From NCBI GenBank assembly GCA_023443745.1, contig JAEZTB010000058.1, forward strand, positions 124,001-188,000: DNA of 64,000 nucleotides. Reading direction: 5' to 3'. Shown piece after piece: positions 43,677 to 51,588 of this stretch. The notes under the pieces are model-generated. The model had not been told where the DNA came from. It saw only the letters and a program-made list of their open reading frames with translations, and did not search any database. The position numbers and the translations under genes were made by a program. The DNA is from Bacillota bacterium. GTDB taxonomy: Bacteria > Bacillota > Clostridia > DSM-8532. How positions within the stretch are numbered: the stretch's first letter is position 1; each line of letters begins with the position of its first letter.

Positions 43677-44792
43677 GTGCCTTCCAATGAAAACATCAGA
43701 CATTTATTAAAGAACAGCCTGGGTATCACCACCTGCATATGGTTTAAGAATGGGCTGTTTATGAGTATGCTGGATAATGAAAACAAATGGGGGCCTCCCT
43801 TTTTGCTATCAGATAATGCGACCTCAGATTTTTCGGCATTGCTCGATTTAGACGATTCCATAAGCACCAGCTTCGTGGATTATTCGGGACGTCTTCTTTA
43901 TATGAATGCCTGTGAAGAGAAGAAAGAGCCTGTTGTTCTTCTAGAGAGCCGTATCAGCGGCAGCTCACCCTATAATGTTCGGCTGGTTGAAGCTGATGGT
44001 TCCAAGTACGTTTTTTATACTGTATCGCATAACCGTAAGCAACTTCTGACCTGTCAGAAAATTGACCGGTCAGGTTATTCCATGCCCGAGGTTGAAGGTG
44101 TCATCATTCGGGAAGGTAAGAATTATGCAATATGTTCAGATGACTCAGTCATCCATCTCTTTTTTGTAACCGATGTTCAAAATGTAAGCTTGCTGGTTCA
44201 CAGGAAAATAGTCGAAGGAAAAGCCTCAAAACCTGTTACCACGCCTTTTCCCTATAGTCCCTCCCTTCGGCTTCAGACTGTTATTGCCAAAGACGGAACG
44301 CTATATGTCCTGGCCGCACACGATGATGGCCAAGACAGCAGTGTTCTCTTTAGGTTTGACCCCATATTAAATAAATTTTCAAAGAGTATTGAGATATATA
44401 ATGCATCTTCCGGTCCGGGCAGTGATAGCCTTATACTCATTAACAATCAACCCTATGTAGTCCGTTCGCTTCGGAATGCTTTCATTCTTTCTAGGATTCG
44501 AGTAGATTGTTCTGCTGTTGCCGATGAATCAAGGATTAATCTGGAAGGCAGGGATATTCCGCTAAAGTGCAGATATCAATCCAGTCATAAAGAAGATCGG
44601 AATTTTAAGTGTGATATGACCCCCATGCTTTTTGGAAATGGATTGCATTTCCCTTTTGACATCAGAGCATTGGCTTCTCAAAAAATTGAAAAAGGCAATG
44701 AAGGTAAAGAAGCGCTCAATGAACGTATTCGAGAGCTGGAAGGAAGGATTGAATTCCTAGAAAACACCATTAGAGAAATTTTAAGGCCATAG
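43677..44792 (+). CDS. Unknown protein with predicted beta-propeller-like body and C-terminal coiled coil
   Basis: A 371-residue protein starting at a GTG nine bases after AAGGGG. Residues about 10-300 are beta-rich with repeated short strands (YVFYTVSHNRKQLLT, IHLFFVTDVQNVSLLVHR, LYVLAAHDDGQDSSVLFRFD), which looks like a degenerate propeller. The last 35 residues (KEALNERIRELEGRIEFLENTIREIL) form a coiled coil. No membrane span or signal peptide is seen. It is divergent from the Cys-rich gene, with 166 bases between starts, so the two may share control. I do not recognise a family. Confidence 0.6.
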   Translation: MPSNENIRHLLKNSLGITTCIWFKNGLFMSMLDNENKWGPPFLLSDNATSDFSALLDLDDSISTSFVDYSGRLLYMNACEEKKEPVVLLESRISGSSPYNVRLVEADGSKYVFYTVSHNRKQLLTCQKIDRSGYSMPEVEGVIIREGKNYAICSDDSVIHLFFVTDVQNVSLLVHRKIVEGKASKPVTTPFPYSPSLRLQTVIAKDGTLYVLAAHDDGQDSSVLFRFDPILNKFSKSIEIYNASSGPGSDSLILINNQPYVVRSLRNAFILSRIRVDCSAVADESRINLEGRDIPLKCRYQSSHKEDRNFKCDMTPMLFGNGLHFPFDIRALASQKIEKGNEGKEALNERIRELEGRIEFLENTIREILRP

Positions 44793-44912
44793 GGCATTAT
44801 TGTTTAAGAGCCTTTAATATCTTGATGGTAATAAAGCAGTGTGTTAGCATAAATATATCAGATTTTAGGTTTGATTCCATATTTAAGATTTCTTTTGAGG
44901 AGAGGGAAATAC

Positions 44913-45899
44913 ATGAAATTCGCACTCTATCTCTTAGCCCTGGCTGCCGCTGCTTTTGTTTTATCCTTTCTTTTTATCATCATTAGCAGGAAGAAGAATA
45001 TCAAATGGTATAGAAGCTCCCCTTCAGAAGGAAAATTTGCAGATGTTCATGGAAAAAAGATCCTTTATCGCGTGAGAGGTAAGGGCGAGCCTATCATTGT
45101 GGTGGTAAGTGCCATTGGCACCTCCCAAGCCGAATGGTGGCCTATTCAAAATGAAGTGGGATTGAAGTATCGTATGATAACCTGGGATCGGGCAGGTTAT
45201 GGGTGGAGCACCTTGTCGGAGAGCATCAGGTCGGCTGAAAATATATCCAATGAATTGGATATGATCTTAAAGATTCAAAGGGTTAAAAAACCGGTTTACC
45301 TGGTAGCTCACGGTACCGGAACGATATATGCCAGACACTATGCAACCACCCGTCCCCAGAATGTAGCAGGTGCACTTTTCATTAATCCTTCACCTATGCA
45401 ATTTTCCCGTTGGCTCAATACCGTTAATGAAAATGAAGAGTGCTGTGACTCGCTTGCAAAGACCCTTAAGCTAAAAAATAAAGCTTCGAAGGGACTTTTC
45501 AGAATTATACCACTCTTTAAAGGCTATCAGTTGGACAGACGCTACAGCCGTGATGTTGTGGAACACTATACAAGAATGGAAAACTATGAGATCATGCAGC
45601 TGGAGTTCTCCCAGCTTCAAGAGAGCCTTAATGAAATCGAAGCTGCAGGCAGCTTTCCTCCTATTCCTTTAAGAGTGCTTTACTCGGCCAATGAATCTCT
45701 TATCCGGGAATGGATACGAAACGGAACTCCGGAATATTCGGCGAGACAATTAGGAAGACTCCATCATGAGCTTTCCAGAGATATTTTAAAGCTTTCTCCA
45801 AAAACCACCATTCATGAGGTTGAGGGCTCCGGTGAGTATATTCATTTAAGCAAACCCGATATTCTTGTTAAGGAAATGATGGAGTTGGTCAAAATCTAA
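44913..45899 (+). CDS. Membrane-anchored alpha/beta-hydrolase-fold protein lacking catalytic residues
   Basis: A 328-residue protein with one N-terminal membrane anchor (about 4-25) and an alpha/beta-hydrolase fold (about 40-328), recognisable from RYMITWDRAGYGWST and LVAHGTGTIYARHYA. In active relatives the elbow reads GHSxGG; here position 134 is Gly, not Ser. The motif normally reading SGHxI near the end is SGEYIH, so the catalytic His is Glu (E308). It is probably a pseudoenzyme or has an altered mechanism. The start at 44913 follows GGAGAGGG. Confidence 0.78.
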   Translation: MKFALYLLALAAAAFVLSFLFIIISRKKNIKWYRSSPSEGKFADVHGKKILYRVRGKGEPIIVVVSAIGTSQAEWWPIQNEVGLKYRMITWDRAGYGWSTLSESIRSAENISNELDMILKIQRVKKPVYLVAHGTGTIYARHYATTRPQNVAGALFINPSPMQFSRWLNTVNENEECCDSLAKTLKLKNKASKGLFRIIPLFKGYQLDRRYSRDVVEHYTRMENYEIMQLEFSQLQESLNEIEAAGSFPPIPLRVLYSANESLIREWIRNGTPEYSARQLGRLHHELSRDILKLSPKTTIHEVEGSGEYIHLSKPDILVKEMMELVKI

Positions 45900-45911
45900 A
45901 GAAGATATACA

Positions 45912-45970
45912 AACGGTTCTATATTTTCGAAATATGCGAACGGTTCTGTATTTTCGAAATATGCGAACGG
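45912..45970. repeat. 27-bp tandem repeat, two copies plus a partial third
   Basis: Units starting AACGGTTCT...TTTTCGAAATATGCG at 45912 and 45939 differ by one base, and AACGG begins a third at 45966, which merges into the hairpin at 45968. Each unit contains TATTTTCGAAATA, a near palindrome. Confidence 0.85.
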
Positions 45971-46209
45971 GCTGTTCATTGCTGAACAGCCCGCGCCCCA
46001 AGATGCCGTTTACCTATTCTTGACACCTGGCACTCGCCAGGTGGGTGTCCTATTGAGCATTTCATACTTCCACTGCCGTTGCACAGGACTTGAGTCCTGC
46101 GTCGGAATTAGGTTGTGGCCTGTAATACGTACCCAAACAATCGGGCTCCCGTGTCAAATATAGCAGGTTCAAAATTAAGGCATCACGTACATCTCAGGAT
46201 TGTTTTCCT
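45968..46209 (-). ncRNA. ssrS: Structured RNA, candidate 6S RNA
   Basis: A 400-base gap free of genes has a clear minus-strand promoter (46216-46244) and, about 210 bases on, a strong terminator hairpin (CGGGCTGTTC/GAACAGCCCG, 45968-45993). The transcript would open with CCTGAGATGTACG, like the 5' end of 6S RNA. That end (46198-46190) pairs with CATCTTGGG near the 3' end (46005-45997) to close the molecule. Inside, TTGACAC/GTGTCAA, ACCTGGC/GCCAGGT and CAGGAC/GTCCTG form further stems. Overall length, a closing stem and a promoter plus terminator fit 6S RNA, which binds sigma-A RNA polymerase. Another structured RNA is possible. Confidence 0.55.
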
Positions 46210-46215
46210 GACTTA

Positions 46216-46244
46216 ATTATAGCATACCCTTTCAAGACGCTCAA
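46216..46244 (-). promoter_or_regulatory. Promoter of the structured RNA
   Basis: TTGAGC (46244-46239) and TATAAT (46221-46216) are 17 bp apart on the minus strand, with TGC before the -10 giving an extended -10. The predicted start is about 46209, just before the closing stem of the RNA. Confidence 0.8.
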
Positions 46245-46328
46245 TATGAACTAATTGTAAATATAGATCTATTTTTCATAGTATAAAAGTATCATATGCT
46301 ATAACGCTCTTGCCGTAACAGTGTGAAA

Positions 46329-47066
46329 TCAGGGGCTTTGCTTTTCTATAAGATTTTTCCAATACCGTCTTGGCATAAATTGCTTCTGTAGTCTGGGATT
46401 TATTCTACTTTCAATGGCTATGGATTTAAAGTAGCGTTTCCAAAGTTTTTCAAAGGCTTCGTCATCCCTTTGATCTTCATAAATTGGAATGGGCTCATTT
46501 GAAAATACAACCTGCTCGGTATCATACAACGCAAAAATGTCCCGCTTGGCGTCATGAATAATCCAGGGCTGATCAGAAAGCCTTTCGGCAAAATGATTTG
46601 AAATCAGCATGGTTATATTGTTATCAGGCTCCATTCTGGCATAATAAAGGCCATTCTTAAGCCTCTTGAAACGTAAGATACCTAAAAATAAATGAACCTC
46701 ACTAAAAACCTTCCTGCTCATATCGTTAACCCATAAAACATCAGGGTTTTGAATATAAGAAATGGCCTTTTCCCCAATTTTCAATCCAATCTTAATGTAG
46801 CGATAAATTGCGGCACCCACATCGGGATGCTCATGAAGATAGGCACTGTAAAGTATTTCAATGGCATCCTGGGACATTTTTTCAATAATCGCCTTATAAA
46901 CTCTTTCCGACTTTTCCTGGTCGGTGACAATATCCCGAATCCCTGAAACCAACGATATCTGATACTGACTTTGGGAAACAATGCTATCAGGGTCTTCCTT
47001 TCTTGCGTATGCCTCAAAAACCGCCGTGAGAATACCCTCAAAGCTGCCATCCGTGACATAAATCAT
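46329..47066 (-). CDS. Putative DNA repair protein, TIGR03915-type (DUF4130)
   Basis: A 245-residue protein matching the family of 'probable DNA metabolism' proteins that always sits beside a helix-hairpin-helix radical SAM protein. It opens YVTDGSFEGILTAVFEAY and has YSAYLHEHPDVGAAIYRYI, FLGILRFKRLKNGLYYARMEPD and LSNHFAERLSDQPWIIHD-like stretches typical of that family. It probably acts with the radical SAM enzyme on DNA bases. The gene follows the radical SAM gene by 12 bases, and the pair is led by two LexA boxes. Confidence 0.85.
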   Translation of the reverse strand: MIYVTDGSFEGILTAVFEAYARKEDPDSIVSQSQYQISLVSGIRDIVTDQEKSERVYKAIIEKMSQDAIEILYSAYLHEHPDVGAAIYRYIKIGLKIGEKAISYIQNPDVLWVNDMSRKVFSEVHLFLGILRFKRLKNGLYYARMEPDNNITMLISNHFAERLSDQPWIIHDAKRDIFALYDTEQVVFSNEPIPIYEDQRDDEAFEKLWKRYFKSIAIESRINPRLQKQFMPRRYWKNLIEKQSP

Positions 47067-47078
47067 ATCCTGTTCCCC

Positions 47079-48332
47079 TTAGCCATATGCATTTGCAAAC
47101 ATAGAGATTTGTCCGTACAGATTCTTTGAATCCGTTTCTTCGGACAGTATGGGGTATAAATCGGTTGAATCAATATCAACACCGCCATAGTATGCTCCTT
47201 TACAGGTTATAAAGTACCGGGCGCGTTTTAATACCACTCTCATTCTTTTCAAATCTTCGTAGGAAAGCGCAGCAACCCTTCTGGCAAGGACAATCTTCTG
47301 AGCCATTTTATATCCGATACCCGGAACACGCATCAGCATTTCCAAAGGGGCGCGGTTGATTTCCACGGGAAACTGTTCCAAATGCCGTAGAGCCCAATCG
47401 CATTTGGGATCAACCCGGGTATCAAAGCTGGCATGTCCCTCATCCAGGAGCTCCTGGGCCTCAAAGCCATAAAATCTTAAGAGCCAGTCAGCCTGATAAA
47501 TGCGATGCTCTCTAAGAAGCGGCGGACTGGTATTAAGAGCCGGAAGATCCTTATGTTCATTTACAGGCACATAAGCGGAGTAATAAACCCTCTTGAGCTT
47601 AAAATTCTTATAGAGATCGGATGTCAGGTTTAAAATGGTGAGATCGCTGTCACGGGTTGCTCCCACAATAAGCTGGGTAGACTGACCTGCCGGTACAAAC
47701 ATCTGCTTCTTCCGATAAATAGTCAGCTCATTGGCCCCTTGAATCTGTTCTCGGATGAAGGCCATGGGCTTGATTATGGATTCATGGTCTTTTTGAGGTG
47801 CCAGTAGCTTTAAACCTTGTATGGAAGGCAGTTCAATATTGATACTCATGCGGTCGGCCAGAAGTCCGGCTTCATGAATTAGACGTAAGTCGGCACCCGG
47901 AATAGATTTAATATGAATATAGCCATTGAATTTATGCTCATAACGGAGCTTTTTTAAAGCCATGATAATGAGCTCCATGGTGTAGTCTGGACTTTTGATT
48001 ACCGCTGAGCTCAAAAAAAGGCCTTCTATGTAATTTCTGCGATAAAATTCGATGGTGAGCTCACAAAGCTCATCAGGAGTGAAGCTTGCACGTCGTATAT
48101 CATTGGTGACACGGTTTACGCAATATTTGCAATCATAGATGCAGCAATTGGTAAAAAGCACTTTTAAAAGTGAGATACATCGCCCGTCGTCGGCCCAGCT
48201 ATGACAAATGCCTGCAACAGCAGCATTCCCCAACTGCCCTTTTTTGCTGCTCCGATTACTGCCGCTTGAAGAGCAGGAAACGTCATATTTTGCCGAGTCG
48301 GCCAAGATATGAAGCTTTTCAAGAAGTTGCAT
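47079..48332 (-). CDS. Putative DNA modification/repair radical SAM protein, TIGR03916-type
   Basis: A 417-residue radical SAM protein. The iron-sulfur cluster motif is CIYDCKYC (Cx3Cx2C, about residues 67-74), preceded by SWADDGRCISLLKVLFTNC. The C-terminal region has a helix-hairpin-helix DNA-binding motif (MLMRVPGIGYKMAQKIVLARR, about 330-350). The N-terminus (MQLLEKLHILADSAKYD) fits the family; GGGAGG precedes this ATG at 48332. Together with the next gene it forms a conserved two-gene repair cassette whose reaction is not settled. LexA boxes upstream place it in the SOS response. Confidence 0.88.
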   Translation of the reverse strand: MQLLEKLHILADSAKYDVSCSSSGSNRSSKKGQLGNAAVAGICHSWADDGRCISLLKVLFTNCCIYDCKYCVNRVTNDIRRASFTPDELCELTIEFYRRNYIEGLFLSSAVIKSPDYTMELIIMALKKLRYEHKFNGYIHIKSIPGADLRLIHEAGLLADRMSINIELPSIQGLKLLAPQKDHESIIKPMAFIREQIQGANELTIYRKKQMFVPAGQSTQLIVGATRDSDLTILNLTSDLYKNFKLKRVYYSAYVPVNEHKDLPALNTSPPLLREHRIYQADWLLRFYGFEAQELLDEGHASFDTRVDPKCDWALRHLEQFPVEINRAPLEMLMRVPGIGYKMAQKIVLARRVAALSYEDLKRMRVVLKRARYFITCKGAYYGGVDIDSTDLYPILSEETDSKNLYGQISMFANAYG

Positions 48333-48342
48333 AAATCCTCCC

Positions 48343-48397
48343 AAACATATGTTCTTTTATAATTATAGCATAACTCAAATTAAAAAAACATATGTTT
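48343..48397 (-). promoter_or_regulatory. SOS promoter with two LexA boxes
   Basis: GAACATATGTTT (48354-48343) and AAACATATGTTT (48397-48386) on the minus strand match the Gram-positive LexA site (GAAC-N4-GTTC). They flank an extended -10, TGCTATAAT (about 48370-48362). The inner box covers the start of transcription and the outer one the -35 region, so LexA would block the repair genes tightly. Confidence 0.78.
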
Positions 48398-48415
48398 GGT
48401 AAATTTAGCTATACA

Positions 48416-49258
48416 TTAAATTGATCTGAAGCCTTTGCCAATGATCTCTGAAGAATTGGTAATGGTAATAAAGGCGTTTTTATCCACCCTGCGGATGAAA
48501 TTTCGAAGCTCGAGGGCCTGCCTCCGATTCATAACAGAGGTAATCACATGTTTTTCTTCATTGGTAAAAGCCCCGATAGCCGTATGGATGGTCGCTCCGC
48601 GCTTGATGTTCTTGATAATGTATTCCTTTATGGGTTCTGGGCTATCGCTGACAATTACCACTTGCTTTCTTAGGTTGAAGCCTTCTATAACATTGTCAAT
48701 AATAAATCCCTTCATGACGAGTCCAAGAACCGAGTACATACCGATGCGGATGCCAAAAACAACCCCGGCGAGCACTGTTATAATGAAATCCGAACCCATA
48801 AGCGCCTTACCGATATCCAGGTTAGTGTATTTATTGAGTATTTTTGCGATGATATCGGTTCCCCCTGTGGAGGCATTTTTATTGAACACAATGGCAGAGC
48901 CCACAGCCGGAAGGCTTATGGAGAAGATCAACTCCAGTAACGTATCGGGTGTAAAGGGGGTACGCATAGGGATGACTACACCCAGGAGCCATACCATTCC
49001 TGACAAGGCAAGACTGGAATAGGCAGTTTTACTGGTAAAGTCAAAGCCCAAAAGTACAAGACCCAAAAGCAAAAAGGCAATATTAATAAGCAGCATTAAA
49101 GAGCCCACACTTAAGTGTGCAATTAAGCTGTCGGCAATAATGGCAAGGCCGCTGACACCGCCTGTAGCGAAGTGATTGGGCGCCTTAAAAAAGTGAATGC
49201 CCGCGGCTACCAGAAATAAACCCAGATTGATGAGCAGAAAATCTTTAACTTTTTTCAT
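48416..49258 (-). CDS. YitT-family membrane protein (DUF161/DUF2179)
   Basis: A 280-residue membrane protein. About five or six membrane segments fill residues 8-190, with the family's HFFKAPNHFATGGVSGLAI and NKNASTGGTDIIAKIL motifs. The C-terminal DUF2179 domain (about 210-275) reads KRGATIHTAIGAFTNEEKHVITSVMNRRQ. The family may be transporters or small-molecule sensors; the function is not known. It stands alone, 19 bases downstream of the aldolase gene's stop. Confidence 0.93.
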   Translation of the reverse strand: MKKVKDFLLINLGLFLVAAGIHFFKAPNHFATGGVSGLAIIADSLIAHLSVGSLMLLINIAFLLLGLVLLGFDFTSKTAYSSLALSGMVWLLGVVIPMRTPFTPDTLLELIFSISLPAVGSAIVFNKNASTGGTDIIAKILNKYTNLDIGKALMGSDFIITVLAGVVFGIRIGMYSVLGLVMKGFIIDNVIEGFNLRKQVVIVSDSPEPIKEYIIKNIKRGATIHTAIGAFTNEEKHVITSVMNRRQALELRNFIRRVDKNAFITITNSSEIIGKGFRSI

Positions 49259-49277
49259 GATTCCCCATCCCGGCCTA

Positions 49278-50309
49278 TTAATAATTTGATAAAACCTCTT
49301 TCAGCTTTGCAACCGTCCTCTCAACCTGTTCTTTCCCAATATAATAATGGGTCACCAGACGCATCAGACCATCCTGAGGAGGATTGACGAGGATTCCCTC
49401 TTTCTCAAGCGCTTCTGTAACGGCTATTGCATCTATTGCCTGATGAATCCTAAAGAACACCATATTAATATGAACATCCTCAGGATGCACTTCCAGGTTT
49501 GGAATTTTGCTTAAAAGATCAGCCAGATAACGGGCTTGAGCATGATCTTCATGAACTCTCTTTGTCATTTTCTCCAGAGCCACAATGCCCGCCTGAGCCA
49601 GCATACCGACTTGCCGCATACCCCCACCCAAGAGTTTCCTCTTTCTTCTGGCAGCTTCTATAAAGGTCCGGGAACCGGCCAGAATAGAGCCGACAGGAGC
49701 ACAGAGCCCTTTCGACAAGCAGAACATGACTGAATCAGCATATTGGGCTATTTCAGAAGCATCCACCTTAAGGTAGGACGCCGCATTGAAAATTCTTGCG
49801 CCATCCAGATGAACAGGGATCTTATTTTTTTGTGCCAGGGTATAAAGCTCTTTCATATAGGAAAGGGAATGAACCACGCCTGTGGAATGAGCGTTCTCAG
49901 TGCAGATGAGACCCGTTTTAGGCTCATGGATATCTTCACCGAAGCGGATGGTTCGTTCTACAGCCTTAATGTCAACCACTCCCTTATCCGAGGGGAGACA
50001 TCTTAAGTTTGCTCCGGCAATAATAGCAGGAGCACCGCCTTCATGAACCACAATATGGTTATCCTCTGCTATGATGACTTCATCACCGCGGTTGATATGA
50101 GTAAATAAAGCCAATTGATTTCCCATGGTGCCTGTCGGCACAAACAGGGCGGCTTCCTTATGCATCAGGCTTGCAGCCAAGTCTTGAAGACGGTTGGTGG
50201 TAGGGTCGTCACCATATACGTCATCCCCTACCTCAGCATTAACCATGGCCTTTCTCATCTCTTCGGTAGGCCATGTCACGGTATCGCTTCGTAAATCTAT
50301 ATTTTTCAT
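49278..50309 (-). CDS. ltaE: Low-specificity L-threonine aldolase
   Basis: A 343-residue PLP enzyme that splits threonine or allo-threonine to glycine and acetaldehyde. It opens IDLRSDTVTWPTEEMRKAM, has YGDDPTTNRLQDLAA, HLDGARIFNAA and the Schiff-base Lys in FCLSKGLCAPVGS (about residue 203). Length is normal. The start follows the HAD phosphatase stop by one base, so the two are co-transcribed and probably translationally coupled. Confidence 0.95.
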   Translation of the reverse strand: MKNIDLRSDTVTWPTEEMRKAMVNAEVGDDVYGDDPTTNRLQDLAASLMHKEAALFVPTGTMGNQLALFTHINRGDEVIIAEDNHIVVHEGGAPAIIAGANLRCLPSDKGVVDIKAVERTIRFGEDIHEPKTGLICTENAHSTGVVHSLSYMKELYTLAQKNKIPVHLDGARIFNAASYLKVDASEIAQYADSVMFCLSKGLCAPVGSILAGSRTFIEAARRKRKLLGGGMRQVGMLAQAGIVALEKMTKRVHEDHAQARYLADLLSKIPNLEVHPEDVHINMVFFRIHQAIDAIAVTEALEKEGILVNPPQDGLMRLVTHYYIGKEQVERTVAKLKEVLSNY

Positions 50310-50310
50310 G

Positions 50311-50968
50311 TCAGCCTCCAGTCACTCTGAGTGCTTCAAATAGCTCGGTTAGATTTTCATGAACCGGTACGCCTGTGGCTTCAAGCCTTTCCCTGTTACA
50401 ATGGCCATTGGCCACCAGACGACAGTCAAAGCCGGATTCACTGGCAACCTCATAATCATGAACAGTGTCACCAATAAAAAGTACCTCTTTAGGGTCACAA
50501 TCCGTCAGCTCCACCAGTTTTTGGGCCAGATGGGCCTTGCTCTCAGCCTGGTTGTTTTCTTGACCCAGGATATGGGTAAAGTACGAAAAAAGTCCGTTAT
50601 TCTGGACCTGGTCAATAAGAATATCCCGGCCTGACGCAGACACTATATGCTGTTTCACACCTTGCTGCCTGAATTTTTCAAGCACCTCTGCCCCATCCTT
50701 TTGAATTTGGATCAAAGCACTGTTGTCGATGTAATTCTTTATATATTCGTCACAAACAGCTTCATAGCTTTCTTTTTCCAGATCAAAACCTGCTTCGTAA
50801 TAGAGGTTGATAACGGGGAATACAATTCTTTTACGATACTCGTCCAAAGATAAAGGCCCCATATTTCTCTTCTCCAGCATTTGGCCTACAGCTTTGGTAC
50901 AAGCCTCGGCATCATTTAGCAGTGTTCCGTTCCAATCCCATACAATATGTTTATAGTTTATAGGTCAT
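50311..50968 (-). CDS. HAD-family phosphatase with start region shifted by a 7-bp tandem duplication
   Basis: A HAD hydrolase of the phosphoglycolate-phosphatase type. Motif I VWDWNGTLLND lies near the start, motif II is IVSASGRD and motif IV is VLFIGDTVHDYEVA. The full frame runs from about 50964 to 50311 but has no ATG/GTG/TTG before motif I. The natural ATG (50968-50966) is out of frame because CTATAAA is present twice (50950-50963). With one copy the protein would read MTYKHIVWDWNGTLL for 216 residues. As sequenced, only a shortened product from the internal ATG at 50880, without the catalytic Asp pair, would start normally. Phase variation, a mutation or a rare start codon are possible. 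Confidence 0.8.
50950..50963. repeat. Two direct copies of a 7-bp unit in the HAD start region
   Basis: TTTATAG occurs twice in direct succession (minus: CTATAAA x2), right after the first codons of the HAD gene. One copy gives an open frame and two break it. Confidence 0.9.
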
Positions 50969-51186
50969 CACCAACTTTTTTCTAATTTCGCAGTAACAAG
51001 CTTTGAATCGCCCGTAAACCATACTTCGCTTAGCCTGCTTCCCTGATTATACCCATGATAAGGGATAATTGTCAAAACATACGCATCAGGAATTTAAAGA
51101 CTTTTACCCGGAAAACTGGTATAATAAGTGTGTAGTTTTTTAGGATTACACATAAAATGTTTTGAATACATTCGGAGATGGTTAAT

Positions 51187-51585
51187 TTGAATACATATGG
51201 GTCAATACTGGTGTGCGTCACCCAGCAAAAAGCCTGTGAAAGACTCATTCGAACTGCAGCAGAATTAAAAAAAGAAGATGGCTCACTCTACGTGATTCAC
51301 GTAACAAAGGATGACTGGAATTTCGTCGATAATGCCAAAGACGGCGAGGCCTTGGAATATCTGTTTTCCCTATCAAAATCTTATGGTGCAGAGCTTACTA
51401 TTCTTCATTCCAACAAGATTCCCGAAACCATTGCACAATTTGCCCAGCATTATGAAGTTGAGCTCATCGTTACCGGAGAAGGGCCTGATGGGACCCAAAA
51501 TCCATTTAACTTGCGCTTGAGATCACTTTTAAAAGATACAGGAACCGGGGTTCTGTCCGTTCCAAGCCCGTGCAGACCCTCATAA
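51187..51585 (+). CDS. Universal-stress-protein-like (UspA) protein
   Basis: A 132-residue protein, UspA-like and close to the Usp module of KdpD kinases: SILVCVTQQKACERLIRTAAELKKEDGSLYVIHVTKDDW and a C-terminal GEGPDGTQNPFNLRLRSLL segment in place of the usual GxxGxxGG nucleotide loop. The TTG at 51187 has GGAG nine bases upstream and is the likely start; an ATG at 51178 is too close to that site. An extended -10 (TGGTATAAT, about 51117-51125) lies upstream. Role unknown. Confidence 0.72.
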   Translation: MNTYGSILVCVTQQKACERLIRTAAELKKEDGSLYVIHVTKDDWNFVDNAKDGEALEYLFSLSKSYGAELTILHSNKIPETIAQFAQHYEVELIVTGEGPDGTQNPFNLRLRSLLKDTGTGVLSVPSPCRPS

Positions 51586-51588
51586 ATG

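Noticed and set aside
46021..46160. Plus-strand riboswitch or IS200/IS605 end in the structured gap
   Set aside because: No riboswitch core motif or transposase remnant is seen, and promoter and terminator both point to a minus-strand RNA.
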